Positions 43,222-54,729 are shown, counted from the first letter of the stretch. The stretch is DNA of 64,000 nt from Phytophthora colocasiae (GCA_018806915.1 JAGKQI010000078.1:1302001-1366000); one strand, 5' to 3'. Numbers and translations: made by a program. The notes: generated by a model from the sequence alone, not told the origin.

Positions 43222-44376
43222 ATGGACGACCTACCGATCGTCGAGCTGCCCGAGCACTACCACATCGACAGCGAACGGCTTGGGTTGGCGCTTGCCCATG
43301 TGTCAGCTCAGGCAAACAGCATCGCAGAGCACCAGGTCAAGCTTCAGCACCGTCAGTCACTCCATGAAGAAGAGCAGCAGCGATTCATCGAGCCACGTGT
43401 AGCGGCTGCACGAGAGGAGGCAGAAGCGCGAAGCAATGCGTTAGTTCTTGCCATCCAGCAAACCTACGGTGACCCATCTACGTTGGAGCACCGCGTCGAC
43501 GCGCGCATCCACGATGTTCTCCAGCAGCTCCAACATGGAGCCCAGGATCAAGCTAGGTCCATTGCCGAGTGCCAACTAGCCGAGAGGGCTGCACTACATC
43601 AACTGGTGGAGCAGCGTATGCAAGATGCGCTTCAGCACATTGAACAGGAGGTCACCAGGCGCGCTGACCAGCGCATCCAGGATTTATGCCAGGACATCAA
43701 CAAGTGCATTGAAGATCGCTTCAAGATCGCACTTCAGCAAGCAGAAGGCAATGCGCGTGACATCGTGCAAGGTGAGCTGAAGGGCCGCAGTGTTGCTCAC
43801 GAGAATTCTTTCGCTCAATATGAAGCACGCGTTGTCGCGTTAGTCCGAGGAATCCTTGATCAGTACGACAGTGCAGCACGGAAGCGACAGGCGCAGCAGA
43901 GCGAAGAGATTACCGATCATGTCGAGGAGCGACTCCGACAAGTGGTGATAGTGGCCAAGACTGCTGCAGAAACCAAGGCCCTCGATGTGGTTGCTAAGCA
44001 GGTGAGTTCGACGGTGCAGACATGCTCAAGCACAGTGACTTCGACAGCATCGACATGTACGTCACCGACAGATACAATCAAGAAAATAATCGCATCTAGC
44101 AAATCAAAACCAAGACCTGAACGACGTTCGGATGATTCAGACAGCGATGCTGCTCCTGTGAAAAGAAGCGAGTTCAAGAGGATGAAGTCCAAGAAGATGA
44201 AGCAGGTCGCGTATTGCGGTGTCAGGAGCGCAGAAATCGAGCTAATATTGATCGGATTAAAACAGAGGCACAGGCTGCTGTACGTGCCAGTGCAGCTACT
44301 CGAGCGGCGGAGTTGCTCGGCCAGAAATCCAAAGTTCGGTTTTCATGATAACACCATTAATGTCCATGTATTGTGA
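43222..44376 (+). CDS. Coiled-coil protein carried in the hAT element
   Basis: 384 codons from ATG 43222. It is almost entirely predicted helix rich in Gln, Glu, Ala and Arg (for instance EEAEARSNALVLAIQQ and QRIQDLCQDINKCI). A Ser/Thr-rich linker and a basic nuclear-localisation-like patch (KRSEFKRMKSKKMK) follow. Near 44200 another frame gives a more natural ending (TEAQAAVRASAATRAAELLG), so a frame change there is likely. I do not recognise a family. Being inside the hAT ends, it travels with the element; it could be a DNA- or transposase-binding partner, which is inference. Confidence 0.6.
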   Translation: MDDLPIVELPEHYHIDSERLGLALAHVSAQANSIAEHQVKLQHRQSLHEEEQQRFIEPRVAAAREEAEARSNALVLAIQQTYGDPSTLEHRVDARIHDVLQQLQHGAQDQARSIAECQLAERAALHQLVEQRMQDALQHIEQEVTRRADQRIQDLCQDINKCIEDRFKIALQQAEGNARDIVQGELKGRSVAHENSFAQYEARVVALVRGILDQYDSAARKRQAQQSEEITDHVEERLRQVVIVAKTAAETKALDVVAKQVSSTVQTCSSTVTSTASTCTSPTDTIKKIIASSKSKPRPERRSDDSDSDAAPVKRSEFKRMKSKKMKQVAYCGVRSAEIELILIGLKQRHRLLYVPVQLLERRSCSARNPKFGFHDNTINVHVL

Positions 44377-44415
44377 GCACTTACATACGTACTTCTCCGT
44401 AGCCTTCCATGACAG

Positions 44416-46786
44416 CTAGCTTTCGTCCACGCCGTCAGTATCCGAGAGGCCTAAGGCCAAGCTTTCACCCGAGAACATATTCGCAAGCGACCCAAACTCA
44501 TCATCCAGATCTTGTACCATATTCACCAAGACGTTTGACGGCAACCGTTCTTCTGCAACATTAGGGGATAGCTTTGGGCACTGCGTTATATCCACGTAGC
44601 TTCTGTTGCAGTTTAGAAAAGTCGCTATATCCACGTTGTATGGAGCCAACGAGCTGCGCTGTGGAGTAACCATTCTCCCGGCTGTTCCAAAATCTCTTTC
44701 AATTTGAGCCGAAGACGAGGGAATCGAGAACACGACACGCGCGACCAGACAGAGAAGTCGAAAGTTTCCGTGCTCTTGTTGGCGCTTCCAGAAGCTGAGG
44801 ACCGGTTCAGGTTCTCCTGGTCGTACCGCTCGCAGTGAGGTAGGGGTAGTTAGCCAGCGATCCAGCTCTTCGTCAATTCGCTGTTGGTGCAGTGTTGTCT
44901 GCGTATCCGCTGGGGGTGGCAAGACTTCGTCCGCTGTCTCGACAAACAGATCCATAACGTCTTCAGAAAAAACTACTTCGGGTGGTGGGGCAACGATACC
45001 AGGCGAAGTAGGCTGCGTATCGACTGCAAACCATTATGTTTCGAACTCCATCGATCACTTTGCGCCTAACCTTGGCGTAGTGACGGTCGGCCACCTGCTG
45101 TGAAGCTCCTGCTTGCAGGTTAGACCTTAGGACCACCTTTTTCAAAGCTCCATCGGGATTTTTAAAATTGGGGTGCAAAAGCAACTGCATCTCGAAGGCA
45201 TAGGAGCAGGGGTTCATAACGTGGCGGTCAGTGTACCGTCGAAAGAACACTCGGTGGAAAGCTTTATGAAGAAGAGCACGAGTTGTCGTTGCCAAAATCG
45301 AGAGGTCATCCGGCCTGAAAAACTGTTTGTCTGTCTTTGTCGATCGGCAGTCCTTCAATGGTGTAGTTACATCCAACACAGAGATTCGTAATCTGTAGAG
45401 CGAGAGGAGCACATTGCACTGGTTGCCCGACTCGGCCTGGCCAATGTGACTGAGAATTGAAAATGGCTCAAGTAGTGATAGCACCTGGATAAGCTCCATT
45501 TTGTCCCGAGCCAGCGGGAAAGCTGCCGGCGGAACCACATTTTCGCGTCTGGCTTTGGTCGCTCGCTCTTCATACCAGGCCTCAAGTGGGTCCCACAGTA
45601 ACAGGATGCGCCGGATGACGCGCGCAAGACCCAGAAACCGATGAATGCGGAAGTTGAGTAGCTGTCTGGCGTGTATATCGTCTTCAGTCATGACACTGCA
45701 TAGCTCCCTGAACAAAGTGCCCATAACTTCAACGTGTTGTGTCTGGTAGACCGTTTTCATTATTCGGCGGATCATGTCAGTCGTCGCTGGATTCTTTGAC
45801 GTGCTGTTGTCGGCGACGATACCGAACGCAGTCTTGGTGGCGGCGTGGGTAAAATGCGGCACGCACCACTCCCAACACAACTTCAGACCCGTCGTCATCA
45901 TCCACTTGACGTCGGCCCCTCCGTCGCTTGGTGAGCCGAAGAGATCATCGCGACTCAGGTCAAAGTCAGCTAAAACATCTCCAATCCACCGGTAAAAGGG
46001 TCCTCGTATTCCGACATCACGTTCTCCATACTGCGGGGCAAAGTGACGGATACCCAGTAGCACTGACTTAAACTCGAAAGATGAATCCATCAAGTACAGC
46101 CGTAACCCCAGGAATTTGGTATTCATCGCGGGTGCCGACCAAAAATCAGCAACAATGGAGAAGCATTTCGCTGATCCAATTCGATTTTCATTGACCATCG
46201 CCTTGACCTGGCGCTTTGTCGAGTCGTAGAGCTCCACGACAGAATGGCGTATGACTTTGGCATCTATAGTCACTCGAGCCTCCTCCTTGAGCATCAGATC
46301 GCGGAGTAATAGCGATTCCTCGTATTCCCCAATGCGGAAAGGGAGGTTGTTATTCACGATACGTAACGTCTCGATTAAGACGTACGCGCGGCCAGGGTCA
46401 TCACGAAAGAGTGGGCTCCGTCGCAAGATGGTTAGCTCTTCTTCCCGCGTTCTCTTCTTGGCCACTTCGCTGGCAGTCTTGTCAGAACCAACGCCATGAG
46501 CCTTGCTCAGGTGATTAGTTGCTTTGGATGTCTTCCCACCTGACATCAGTATCTTGGTGCGTTGTGTGCGGCAAGTTTCACTGGCCATGCACATCCAGAC
46601 GGCGGTTGCGTTTCTGTCGGCCGTGTTGATCACGCGAACGCCCCAGTCGTACACGAATGAAGTCTCGTTCGACTTCGCCGCTAGGGCCTGCGTGCCAGCA
46701 TCGGGAACAAAGGCCTGGATGGCGTCTCTGACGGCGATCGGTACGTCAGTCGCCTCGTCACTGCGTCTTCTTCTCTCGGGCTCCAT
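44416..46786 (-). pseudogene. hAT transposase (BED finger to dimerisation domain), one frame change
   Basis: The first methionine codon is ATG 46786. A BED-type zinc finger (WMCMASETCRTQ...TNHLSKAHG) is followed by the transposase core: ADFWSA with the first catalytic Asp, then SPSDGGADVKWMM and CVPHFTHAATKTAFG, equivalent to the DxGxN and C..H segments. The hAT dimerisation region (ERDFGTAGRMVTPQRSSLAPYNVD) is in a second frame at 44416-44955. The frames meet near 44990-45020; I found no clean GT-AG intron that joins them, so I score a frameshift. Apart from that the gene looks complete. Confidence 0.75.
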
Positions 46787-47102
46787 GCCAACTGCTGAAG
46801 TGTTCTTCTCTCGGGATCCTTGAGCAACTGCTGAAGATCGCAAATAGCTGGAAGAAGGTCAAATATTAGCTGGCTATGTTAGTAAAAAAATTGCTAAAAC
46901 GCACCGAAAAATAGCCAATGATTCAAATGGGAGAACTCTCGCCTCTCCCAACAGGGCCCGCCAGGGTTCTCTTTATTTACGGGGGTAACTTCGGGACAAG
47001 AACTAAAACTTTTACAGTCACCGGTTCTAAACCGAGACTAGACCGGTTTCCGATGAAATTTTGGCTCGTACCCATTTGGTTCGTCCCAGGGGTGGACATG
47101 TG

Positions 47103-47310
47103 GACGTAGTGGTTTGCCGCGCTGTAGATGTGCAGCATCAAGGCCACTTAGAGCTGGGGATAGCTGAGGCAGAAGCGCAGTTTGAACTTGTGGCTACAGG
47201 CATCGTCCTGTCCGATGAACAGGTCCAGAAACTCTTTCAAGGTGACGCACTGGATGCGGTTTCCCTCTTAACGCCGCTACCAACGCTCGAGAGCGATGGA
47301 GTGACCGCAA
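47103..47310 (+). pseudogene. Fragment of TARBP1-like 5' coding region (left arm copy)
   Basis: About 208 bp encoding HQGHLELGIAEAEAQFEL and following residues, an inverted copy of 51520-51310. It ends abruptly after LESDGVT. It is the outermost part of the left arm of the inverted duplication, separated from the rest by the hAT insertion. Confidence 0.82.
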
Positions 47311-47640
47311 AGTACTCGATGACTTCTTCATGCTTCTCAGACGAAGCTAGCGGACGCGGACGGATATAAACCTTGGTCATTGGAGAATACCTGAGCGAAG
47401 GAAAATTGGCAAGTGAGCTTTCTGTTAGTACATGTACAAGTTGCAGCTCTCAAAACAAACGCTGAATGTATGTGCAAATCTCCGTAGCACGAAAACCGTC
47501 CCGCATGATTACAATCAGCATTTGTTGACGCCAGCCAGCAACTTGTTCCTCTATTCTATCCAGCGTTACATCTGTCGGAACGATCCAACGACTACAGTGT
47601 TGACTCAAGAGCACCAGACTGCCAGGTTCGGGATCTTGTC
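47311..47640. other. Stretch without recognised gene
   Basis: 330 bp between the two TARBP1-like remnants. A minus-strand frame (47656-47450) continues past the truncated methyltransferase region but resembles nothing I know. Confidence 0.4.
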
Positions 47641-50600
47641 CACCAAACTCGCACACATGATCAGAGGTTGTCGAGGTCGTTGACGAGCGTTGAGTGTGTC
47701 GCCACGACGCGAAGCATCGAAATTAACGTGCATAGCTGCAGACAATGTACTGTCTTCCAGAAGCAGCGCCGTTGTGTGACACAACAGGTAACGCGCTGTA
47801 CCTTCTAAAAAGCGGAGTCCGGGCGTGTCATTTGAGCTGAGCTGAAGCTGGTGGACATGACGAGGAAGAACCTTCGCCAGTAGGAACTGGGTCAGCACGC
47901 GTGTATACCCGTGCGACGTGTTCAGCCACGGCAGCATCGTCTCCAGTAGCTCTCCGCAGTCGATGTCAATACTTTTGTCATCCAGCTTCGAGTTGAGATA
48001 AGCGGATACAAGAAGCATCGTGTGGCATTAAGTTGGCATCACGAAGCATCGGAAGTAGAACACCCGAACAGATCTCGCGGGGGAATTTGGTAGCCATTCG
48101 CATTCCAAACAGCTCCATGTAGTACCGGACACTTGGCAGTTGAGGTCAGCTGTGGCTTGGTGACATGAGCACTGACGATGCAAAGTGTTTGCCAAGGCCG
48201 TAATTTCTTGCCAAATCCATCGCTATTCAGCATATGCTGCTTCTGCCAGTCTGGAGTCACGTTAAGCGCAAGCAGACGGTCCAATAGCGCATTCATCAGC
48301 TCTTGAGTGTCTGTTGTCGACGCACTGGTATCAACCGCAACATCATCCAGGAAGCTCAGCACTACCAGTCGCACGAATCTGTCCTTGGCATGGCTGGTGA
48401 TAGCAGGTGCTTGATTGTTGTTGATAGGTGAAAAGCCCTGGAATCCCTGGAATGGGGCACTGGTATCCATTGTCAGCTGCTCCTTTTCGTCGATCAGTGG
48501 CTCCTTGTAAAGCAACAGCTCAATCAGTTCGTCAGCAAATGACAAAGCCGCTGCTGGATGAGCACGCCAAGTCTGGCACAAGCGGCAAGCCAAGTGGAAA
48601 ATGACATTGGGTCTGTGTTGAGAGCCAAAGCGGATAAAGTCTACAATCCAGCGCTTCATCGTCGCATTCAGCTCAGCACCCAGCAGGAATACCGGCTGAA
48701 ACATGCACACAACAACGGCTCGGGTAAGTGCATCTGGCTTGGCCTTGCTATCGCAGTAAGCGGTCCAGACTTCTTCAAGCAAGTCTTCAAATTGCTCCAG
48801 GCCATCAGCAGATTTCGCCAAGCCACCAGCAAGTTGTGACAGTGTGAGTGACAACACATTCACCATATTAATCAATGCCGAAGGATCCATGCCTGCAGTG
48901 GGCAAGGCCTCAACGCAAGCATAATATGTGGCTCGCAGAAGTTTCGTGTCAATGAAAGATGAAGATCCAACGACATGGTGGAGCAGCACCCACTTTTAGC
49001 TGCCAGATTGATAGCACATCGAGCATCCAGTTTTCCACTGTACCGGCGGCTCGTGTCGAGTCCAAGAAGAAGCGGCAGGATACGTTCACTCTCAAAAGCA
49101 CGCAGGGAGTCTGATGCAGCCGCATCGGCCCCAACAACGGACAGACATTTGGCTGCTAAAGCCAAGTCGAAGACTGACTGATCCGCAGTATTAGTCAGAA
49201 CATTCTTCAGCTCCTCACAAAGAGCATCAAGCTCGTCCATTTGAACCAGCTCGCCAGTCGTATTCATTGTCTGTGTGCTTGTTTGTGACAGCACAAACAC
49301 AGCTGACGGTACGAGCTCCATGAGGTTTTCCTTCTCATGCTCATCGGACTCCACGCCGCCACCTTCGGGTGTGACAGAAACCTTGTCCAGCCAGCGTCGC
49401 ACAACTGCCATGACACACGCGAACAGATATGTGAACGTGAAGCTTTGCGATGACGAACTACCTACGAGCATCTGGACTTGTTCTTCAATATTGGCAACAA
49501 GAAGTACGAGCCGTGCATTCTCCAGTTTTCCCTCTGAAAACGTAGACAGGAGATTACCCAACGAAGAATGCAGCACCACTTCAATCTTGGCCCTATGTCC
49601 TGGCATCTCTTCGAGATCATGAGGATCCGATTCGCTTGCCATTTCTGGAGGAAACAAGGGCTGCATATCCTGAAAGTCGCATTCTCTCACTGTGCACTGC
49701 TGGCTCAACCTCAGAAATCAACGACCAAGGATGGGTTTTCGTGGGTGGATGGATACGTGGCAGAACTTCCTTACGGCCTCAGAAGTGATCCAGATGCATC
49801 ATGAACAGCACCTGATTGAACAAGTCTGGCCACAGGTTGAGGGTCTGTTGGCGAGCTACTTGACTGGATGCAGAGTCTTCTGGTGCGGTTATTCGCACAC
49901 GATAACCCCGTCGTAAAACGTTTGTTTATCTCGAACTTCATGGAATCTTGTGTTGGAGCATGGCAGAAGTGGGAAAAGCAACGCAGTGCTAGCAATGGCA
50001 TCGAACGTGATGCTTCCTTTGCGTGTGACCCTGTTTTCCAGCACTTTGTGTTCCAGCATTTGCTGCGTGCCTGTAATGACCCGGTGCTTTATAAGCATAC
50101 TCACGCTTCCAGGCCCACGTGGCAGATTTCCTGTCCTCATCTTTCCAGCTTGCAGAAAGTGACCAGGATCACGTGCTTGATGCGTTTGTTGGTGCGATGG
50201 AAGAAGCGATTTTTGGAGAAGGCGCAGATAACCATTCTCCTGAGGCTCTGCTGAGTATGCTACAAGTATTCCAGTCACCGAGTTTGAAACGCGCTGCATC
50301 CTCCGCATCGGTTAAGCAGTTATTGAGTGCGTCGGCTGTGGACCGACTCCGGTTTTACTGGATGTGCATGCAATGCAATCGTTCTCGCAAGCAATGCGCA
50401 TGAAAATGCTTCGAGCCCTCAGTCATGCTCTTACTGGCGGCTTTGTTAACGTGTCGATGCTTTCGCTGTCACTATTGTCACGTGTGCTTTGTGTTTTTCC
50501 CGCTGGTACGTTGCTGGCTAATGATGGCGAGACTTTCGTGCAATTTCTGGAGTGGATGAAGGGCCCTAGCTCGTCTAGCGTATTGGTGTCTCTTTCGACC

Positions 50601-51560
50601 GCCCTTGGAGAATATCTGAAACCACAAGGGGAAGAAACGTCTGAGAATGTTTTGAATCCGAGTCAGCTGGCGAGGTACGAGTCATCATGTCGTAATGCAT
50701 AGTACACCAGCTTCTGCAGCTTCACATCAGCAATAAGCTCCTGTGGAGCCTTTGGCAAAATGATGCACACCAGGTACAGCAGCCCCTGAGGAAAAGTTGA
50801 TCCGTTCAACGGTTCTGCAGCATTCGTCACCATACCCAGAAGTTTCTCATACATTTCCACCTTGTCCTTCTCCAGTAAAGCTGGAACAATGTGCAGAACC
50901 ACCGCTCTGAGGAACTTTGGCTGTTGTTTGCAGACTCTCGTGGCTTGTTCACAGATCTCCATCGAATTTCCCACCAGTTCTCCATCTTGTCTTAACAAAA
51001 CCTCCAGTAATCTGCACAAGGAGTCGTAGCTCACAGTATCTTCCGTCTCCATTACCAGCAACATCTTCACTTGCATAAAAAGTTGTTTAATAATCCCTTG
51101 AGAATCTCCACGTTTCATCATAAGCTGTAGTAGTCTCTGGATCATACTTAACGCTGCGTGATGCAGCGCAGCATGACGATCTAGTTGTAGCACCGGCAGC
51201 AGAATGTTGGTCGTTAAGTTGCCCTTGAGTAGCTGCTCTGCTTGCTCCTCTGACGCTTCATTTGACTGCAGAAACTGGTCCAACAGCACTCCAATAGCTA
51301 CAAGGGCGAAATGGTAGCGTCTACAGGTCACTCCATCGCTCTCGAGCGTTGGTAGCGGCGTTAAGAGGGAAACCGCATCCAGTGCGTCACCTTGAAAGAG
51401 TTTCTGGACCTGTTCATCGGACAGGACGAGGCCTGTAGCCACAAGTTCAAACTGCGCTTCTGCCTCAGCTATCCCCAGCTCTAAGTGACCTTGATGCTGC
51501 ACATCTACTGTACAGCGCGGCAAACCACTACGTCCACATGTCTTACATGAACGAAACAGG
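47640..51560 (-). pseudogene. TARBP1/Trm3-like tRNA 2'-O-methyltransferase gene, rearranged and decapitated
   Basis: The minus-strand blocks 51560-50665 (N-terminal helical repeats, e.g. ALVAIGVLLDQFL and LQKLVYYALRHDDS), 49708-48045 and 48018-47640 belong to one large helical-repeat protein. The block between them is inverted (see 49716-50680). The last residues, IMCASLVDKIPNL, match the start of the SpoU/TrmH methyltransferase domain of TARBP1 and yeast Trm3, which 2'-O-methylates G18 of tRNA. The rest of that domain, including its knot and SAM site, is missing. At least two frame changes occur near 48960 and 48030. The family call rests on this motif and the repeat style. Confidence 0.65.
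49716..50680 (+). pseudogene. Inverted central block of the TARBP1-like gene
   Basis: On the plus strand this segment encodes helical-repeat sequence such as EQVWPQVEGLLASYL, VRLFAHDNPVVKRLF and MLRALSHALTGGFVNV that fits between the flanking minus-strand blocks of the same protein. It spans several frames. The right breakpoint lies near 50670, where the minus frame stops just after YYALRHDDS. Either a true micro-inversion or an assembly error. Confidence 0.6.
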
Positions 51561-51663
51561 CTTTGAACCAATCAGGTCACTTGTACTCTAAAAACCCTTC
51601 CAACCAATCAGTCACGTTGATAGAATGTGACACGCCGTCGTCATATCCGGTTAATTGCTTCTC

Positions 51664-51690
51664 TTTTCCTCATTCCAGAATTTCCCCCCT
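51664..51690 (+). promoter_or_regulatory. Oomycete initiator of right-arm CRN
   Basis: CCTCATTCCAGAATTTCC lies about 12-30 bp before ATG 51701, matching the oomycete initiator plus flanking region. The open frame continues upstream through it to 51563, but a start inside or above the initiator would not be transcribed. Confidence 0.65.
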
Positions 51691-51700
51691 TGGTGCAAAC

Positions 51701-52957
51701 ATGCTCAACTTGTTCTGTGCGATTGTTGGTGCGCAAGGGAGCGCGTTCGAGGTGAAAATCGGCAATACAGAGTCTGTTTCCGAGTTGAAGAAGGTGATCA
51801 AGGAGGAAAAAAAGAACGACTTCACGGGTGTCGATGCTGACAAGCTACAACTTTTCCTGGCGAAGACGAAGGGTGGCGCGTGGTTGACATATGACGACGA
51901 TCTGGTCAAGATGCTGCTGGAGAATCGCGTTGATACTTCAAAACTGCAGGAGTTGTGGCCAATATGGAAGTTGAACAGAGAAAAAAATCCGCAGTTGTTT
52001 GGGGAACACGTGTCGCTTGGAGAAGATGTGATTCACGTACTGGTGAAACTTCCTGAGGAGAAATCTGTGTTGAGTCAGACGCGATTGCACTCGGAAATTG
52101 AAGATCAGAGACTGGCGAAGAGACTGAAAACGACTGAAGTGGAGAAGTGGGAATGGAAGGAAGAAGAACCGGTGTATTCTAGGGACCGCCAACTCTTCTT
52201 CGTAAATCGTGAGAAGGCGGTGAAGGACCTGGTCAAATTTCACAAAAAAAATTTCTACCGTGCGAAGCTACGATCTGGTGGTTTGTGGGTGATTCCGCTT
52301 TTGGACAATGTGTTTGGACTCGGGAAGTCAACATTTGGTCAAGAGTACATTCGAAAATGCCAGTCACTGAAGCCTGACCCGCCAATGGATGAATTTATGG
52401 ACACTTTACGAAGCTGCCACACGATACCTATCATGCTAAATCAATCGCAAGTTCTTGACAACAATGGCGACTTTCAAGTGCGCCAAGCGTCACGAAGTTT
52501 GATTAAATGCATCCAGGATTTCTTCAAAGATGAGTATGGTATTTTACCTCACACTTTCGACAATCTCGAAAATGACTATGTGACTCTTTTGAAAAAGTTA
52601 ACGGATGAAGTGGGGCCCCTTTTCATAGTGATTGATGAAATTGGCTTGACTTTTAACCACGACAAACTGGATAATGTTGGGAGGAGAAACAAGTTCTTCC
52701 AATTTTGCGAAATGTTGCAACCGCTGTTTGTGAATCGGAAACTGTTTTTTGTAATTGCCGGTAAAGCGTCATTCCTGGATCATGTTACGAGGAAAGGGGG
52801 TTTCAATAGTCGTTTCGTGTTCGAGCACCTTGATCTTGGTCCTCTTGGGTGTGATTCGATCAAGACAATCATCAAGAAGACGCGATGGGAAGTCACAAAG
52901 AGCGCGAGTATCCAGGACCATTTGCAACTTACGGAGGATCAAGTGACGAAAGCTTGA
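51701..52957 (+). CDS. CRN effector, right-arm copy (open frame, shortened C-terminus)
   Basis: 418 residues from ATG 51701. LFLAK at 51-55, HVLVKLP at 112-118, P-loop-like GLGKS at 206-210 and Walker-B-like IDE at 311-313. Against copy A it stops after DQVTKA, 40-odd residues early, because the locus is joined to the kinase gene 26 bp further on. By family it is a host-targeted effector. The header is intact, and whether the NTPase-like domain works without its last helices is unknown. It is head to head with the TARBP1-like remnant. I see no in-frame splice that would fuse it to the kinase. Confidence 0.85.
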   Translation: MLNLFCAIVGAQGSAFEVKIGNTESVSELKKVIKEEKKNDFTGVDADKLQLFLAKTKGGAWLTYDDDLVKMLLENRVDTSKLQELWPIWKLNREKNPQLFGEHVSLGEDVIHVLVKLPEEKSVLSQTRLHSEIEDQRLAKRLKTTEVEKWEWKEEEPVYSRDRQLFFVNREKAVKDLVKFHKKNFYRAKLRSGGLWVIPLLDNVFGLGKSTFGQEYIRKCQSLKPDPPMDEFMDTLRSCHTIPIMLNQSQVLDNNGDFQVRQASRSLIKCIQDFFKDEYGILPHTFDNLENDYVTLLKKLTDEVGPLFIVIDEIGLTFNHDKLDNVGRRNKFFQFCEMLQPLFVNRKLFFVIAGKASFLDHVTRKGGFNSRFVFEHLDLGPLGCDSIKTIIKKTRWEVTKSASIQDHLQLTEDQVTKA

Positions 52958-52983
52958 GTACTATCTCAACGTGATTCTTGTAG

Positions 52984-54127
52984 AAAGAGGTGTCTGAACG
53001 AAGTAGCGCTGTTTCAGCTTCTTCCTTCCCATCCAAACATCATAAAGTTTTGTGAAGCTTTTTGGGCTGAAAGCCACGAAGAAAATCAGCAACTTCTCGT
53101 CCTGAGTCTGGAATACGCAGATGGAGGAGACCTCGAGCAGTTTCTACGTTCTAACTCAATCCAAGAGGACAAAGCTCGAGAGATTTTCTCTCAAATAGCA
53201 CAAGGAGCCAACCACTTGCACCGAAATCGTGTGGTTCATCGCGATCTCAAATGTGGAAATGTTTTCCTCTTTCAATCCGGACGAGTTGTTCTAGGGGATT
53301 TTGGTACTTCCAAGCAGCTTCCACCGGCGTCTGACGCACAAGTGCTTGGAACGAAAGACCTCACGTCGACAGTTGTCGGATCGCCGCTTTATATGAGCCC
53401 AGAGATACTGGAAGGTGAGCTTCATGGCTTCGCTACTGATATTTGATCGCTTGGCTGTGTCTTGTACGAACTGTTGACTGGGAAACCAGCTTTTAGTGCT
53501 CCGTCGTATCCTGCGGTCGTTTATCGTATCACTCAAGGTCAATACGAGCCTCTGAGTGCTACGGTTTCTTCAGAAGCAGTCGAATTGATAACAAGTATGC
53601 TGCAGAAGGACCCTCAGAGCCGACCAGGTATCACTGAAGTGCTTCAATCCCCTTGGCTCCAGTCTCGTAAACTCTTGGAAATCAACAAGGAAGAGTCTGG
53701 AATGGAATGTTCAGCTGATCATTCGATAGAGAGTATCCCTCCCGTCCCAGTGTGGAGTCAAGTAAACAAATCTGCACCTCCAACGCAAACGTTTATATCA
53801 CCGCCACCAGCTCCAGAACAGCGAGTGACTACAACTCCGATACGTCGAGGGATCCGATCACAGAATCGCAAGAAAAATGATCGTCTTTGGCGAGTTCCTT
53901 CACCACTGATACGGGTTTGTGTATGCTGTTTGTCGTGCGCTGTAGGTGTTGTCAATCTACTTACGAATCGTGTTTTGTAGCAACCTCCGCCACCTCCAGT
54001 TCTTCCTCAACGAAAACATTTATCCATTCCATCTACGAAATATCAACGACACGGTATTTCAGCGGAACCAGTACTACAGTTTGATGTACGAGGTGTTCAT
54101 ATTGGTACATCTCGACACCAGAACTAA
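52984..54127 (+). pseudogene. NEK-like kinase, right-arm copy, truncated and with a nonsense codon
   Basis: Exon 3 (52984-53914), 66-bp intron (53915-53980) and exon 4 (53981-54127). Exons 1-2 are absent, as in copy B. A TGA at 53444-53446 replaces the Trp of DIWSLGC. HRDLKCGN, DFG and SPE are kept before it. Exon 4 lacks the 9 bp found at its start in copies A and B. Confidence 0.82.
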
Positions 54128-54213
54128 GCCATGGAATTTAATATCAAGAGCACGATTATATATTTTTTAAATGAACTTTCATCGTCTTCCTGTTGTCAAT
54201 TTTCCATGCCAAC

Positions 54214-54642
54214 CTAGGACAAATGCGACTGGTGCTGCCACTGAGGCATCTCCATCGCTGGTAGTTTGTGTTCGAACTCCTCATCTGTCAGGCGCTGATC
54301 ACTTGGTGTCAAGAACTCGTAGCTACTGAACACTGGACCGGCGAATATAGTTTTATCCACGACAAAGAACGCTATCAATGGATTCCCAACGCCGAGATGA
54401 AGCACACCTTCTGAGTCCGTATCCACAGCTGATGGCGAGTCTGTGTGGACGTCAACCACGATAACGTCGCTCTTGCCGGAGTCTTCACAGCTTTCAAAAA
54501 ACAGTCTCGGGTACCACCCCACGTATTTTGATCCACCACTTCCGAATCGCTCTTCCATGACTGTCTTCAAGAAATCCACTTGGGTTCCACATAACGGTTG
54601 ATGGTGAGCCTGAAGACTTGCAATCTCTTCAATAGACTTCAT
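54214..54642 (-). pseudogene. DUF3160-like fragment, right-arm copy (open frame)
   Basis: 142 codons from ATG 54642 with no break; related sequence extends upstream to about 54690. It has four Gs where copies A and B have three, giving KYVGWYPRLFFE in frame, so it is closest to the ancestral state. It then shows VVDVHTDSPS and GPVFSSYEFLTPSD. Family members are several times longer, so this is the C-terminal remnant of a gene. Whether it is translated is unknown. Confidence 0.7.
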
Positions 54643-54729
54643 CGTCTTCGCAAAAGATTTGAAGAATTTTCTACGTATTAAAGAGATTTACATCACACGA
54701 AAACTTTGGGCTCCAGACCATAAGCCCTT

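Larger units (their letters stand above)
42983..47094 (-). mobile_element. hAT DNA transposon with 8-bp target duplication
   Basis: 4,112 bp flanked by GACATGTG at 42975-42982 and 47095-47102. The terminal inverted repeats are CACCCCTAGGACGAACC (left) and, read inward, CACCCCTGGGACGAACC (right), one mismatch in 17. It contains a BED-finger hAT transposase (minus) and a coiled-coil gene (plus). Removing it joins the left CRN arm to a short TARBP1-like fragment, exactly as on the right arm near 51540, which proves the boundaries. Confidence 0.92.
38352..47310 (-). repeat. Left arm of large inverted duplication
   Basis: Comprises CRN B, DUF3160 B, kinase B, CRN C and (after the hAT insertion, 42983-47102) the TARBP1 fragment at 47103-47310. 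It is mirrored by 51310-55740. The CRN C parts are almost identical, while the kinase, DUF3160 and CRN B/fragment parts show more differences and deletions. Confidence 0.8.

Noticed and set aside
52940..52990. A present-day spliced CRN-kinase fusion gene
   Set aside because: The acceptor is present, but no GT donor near the CRN end has the phase needed by kinase exon 3, and the right-arm kinase has a nonsense codon.
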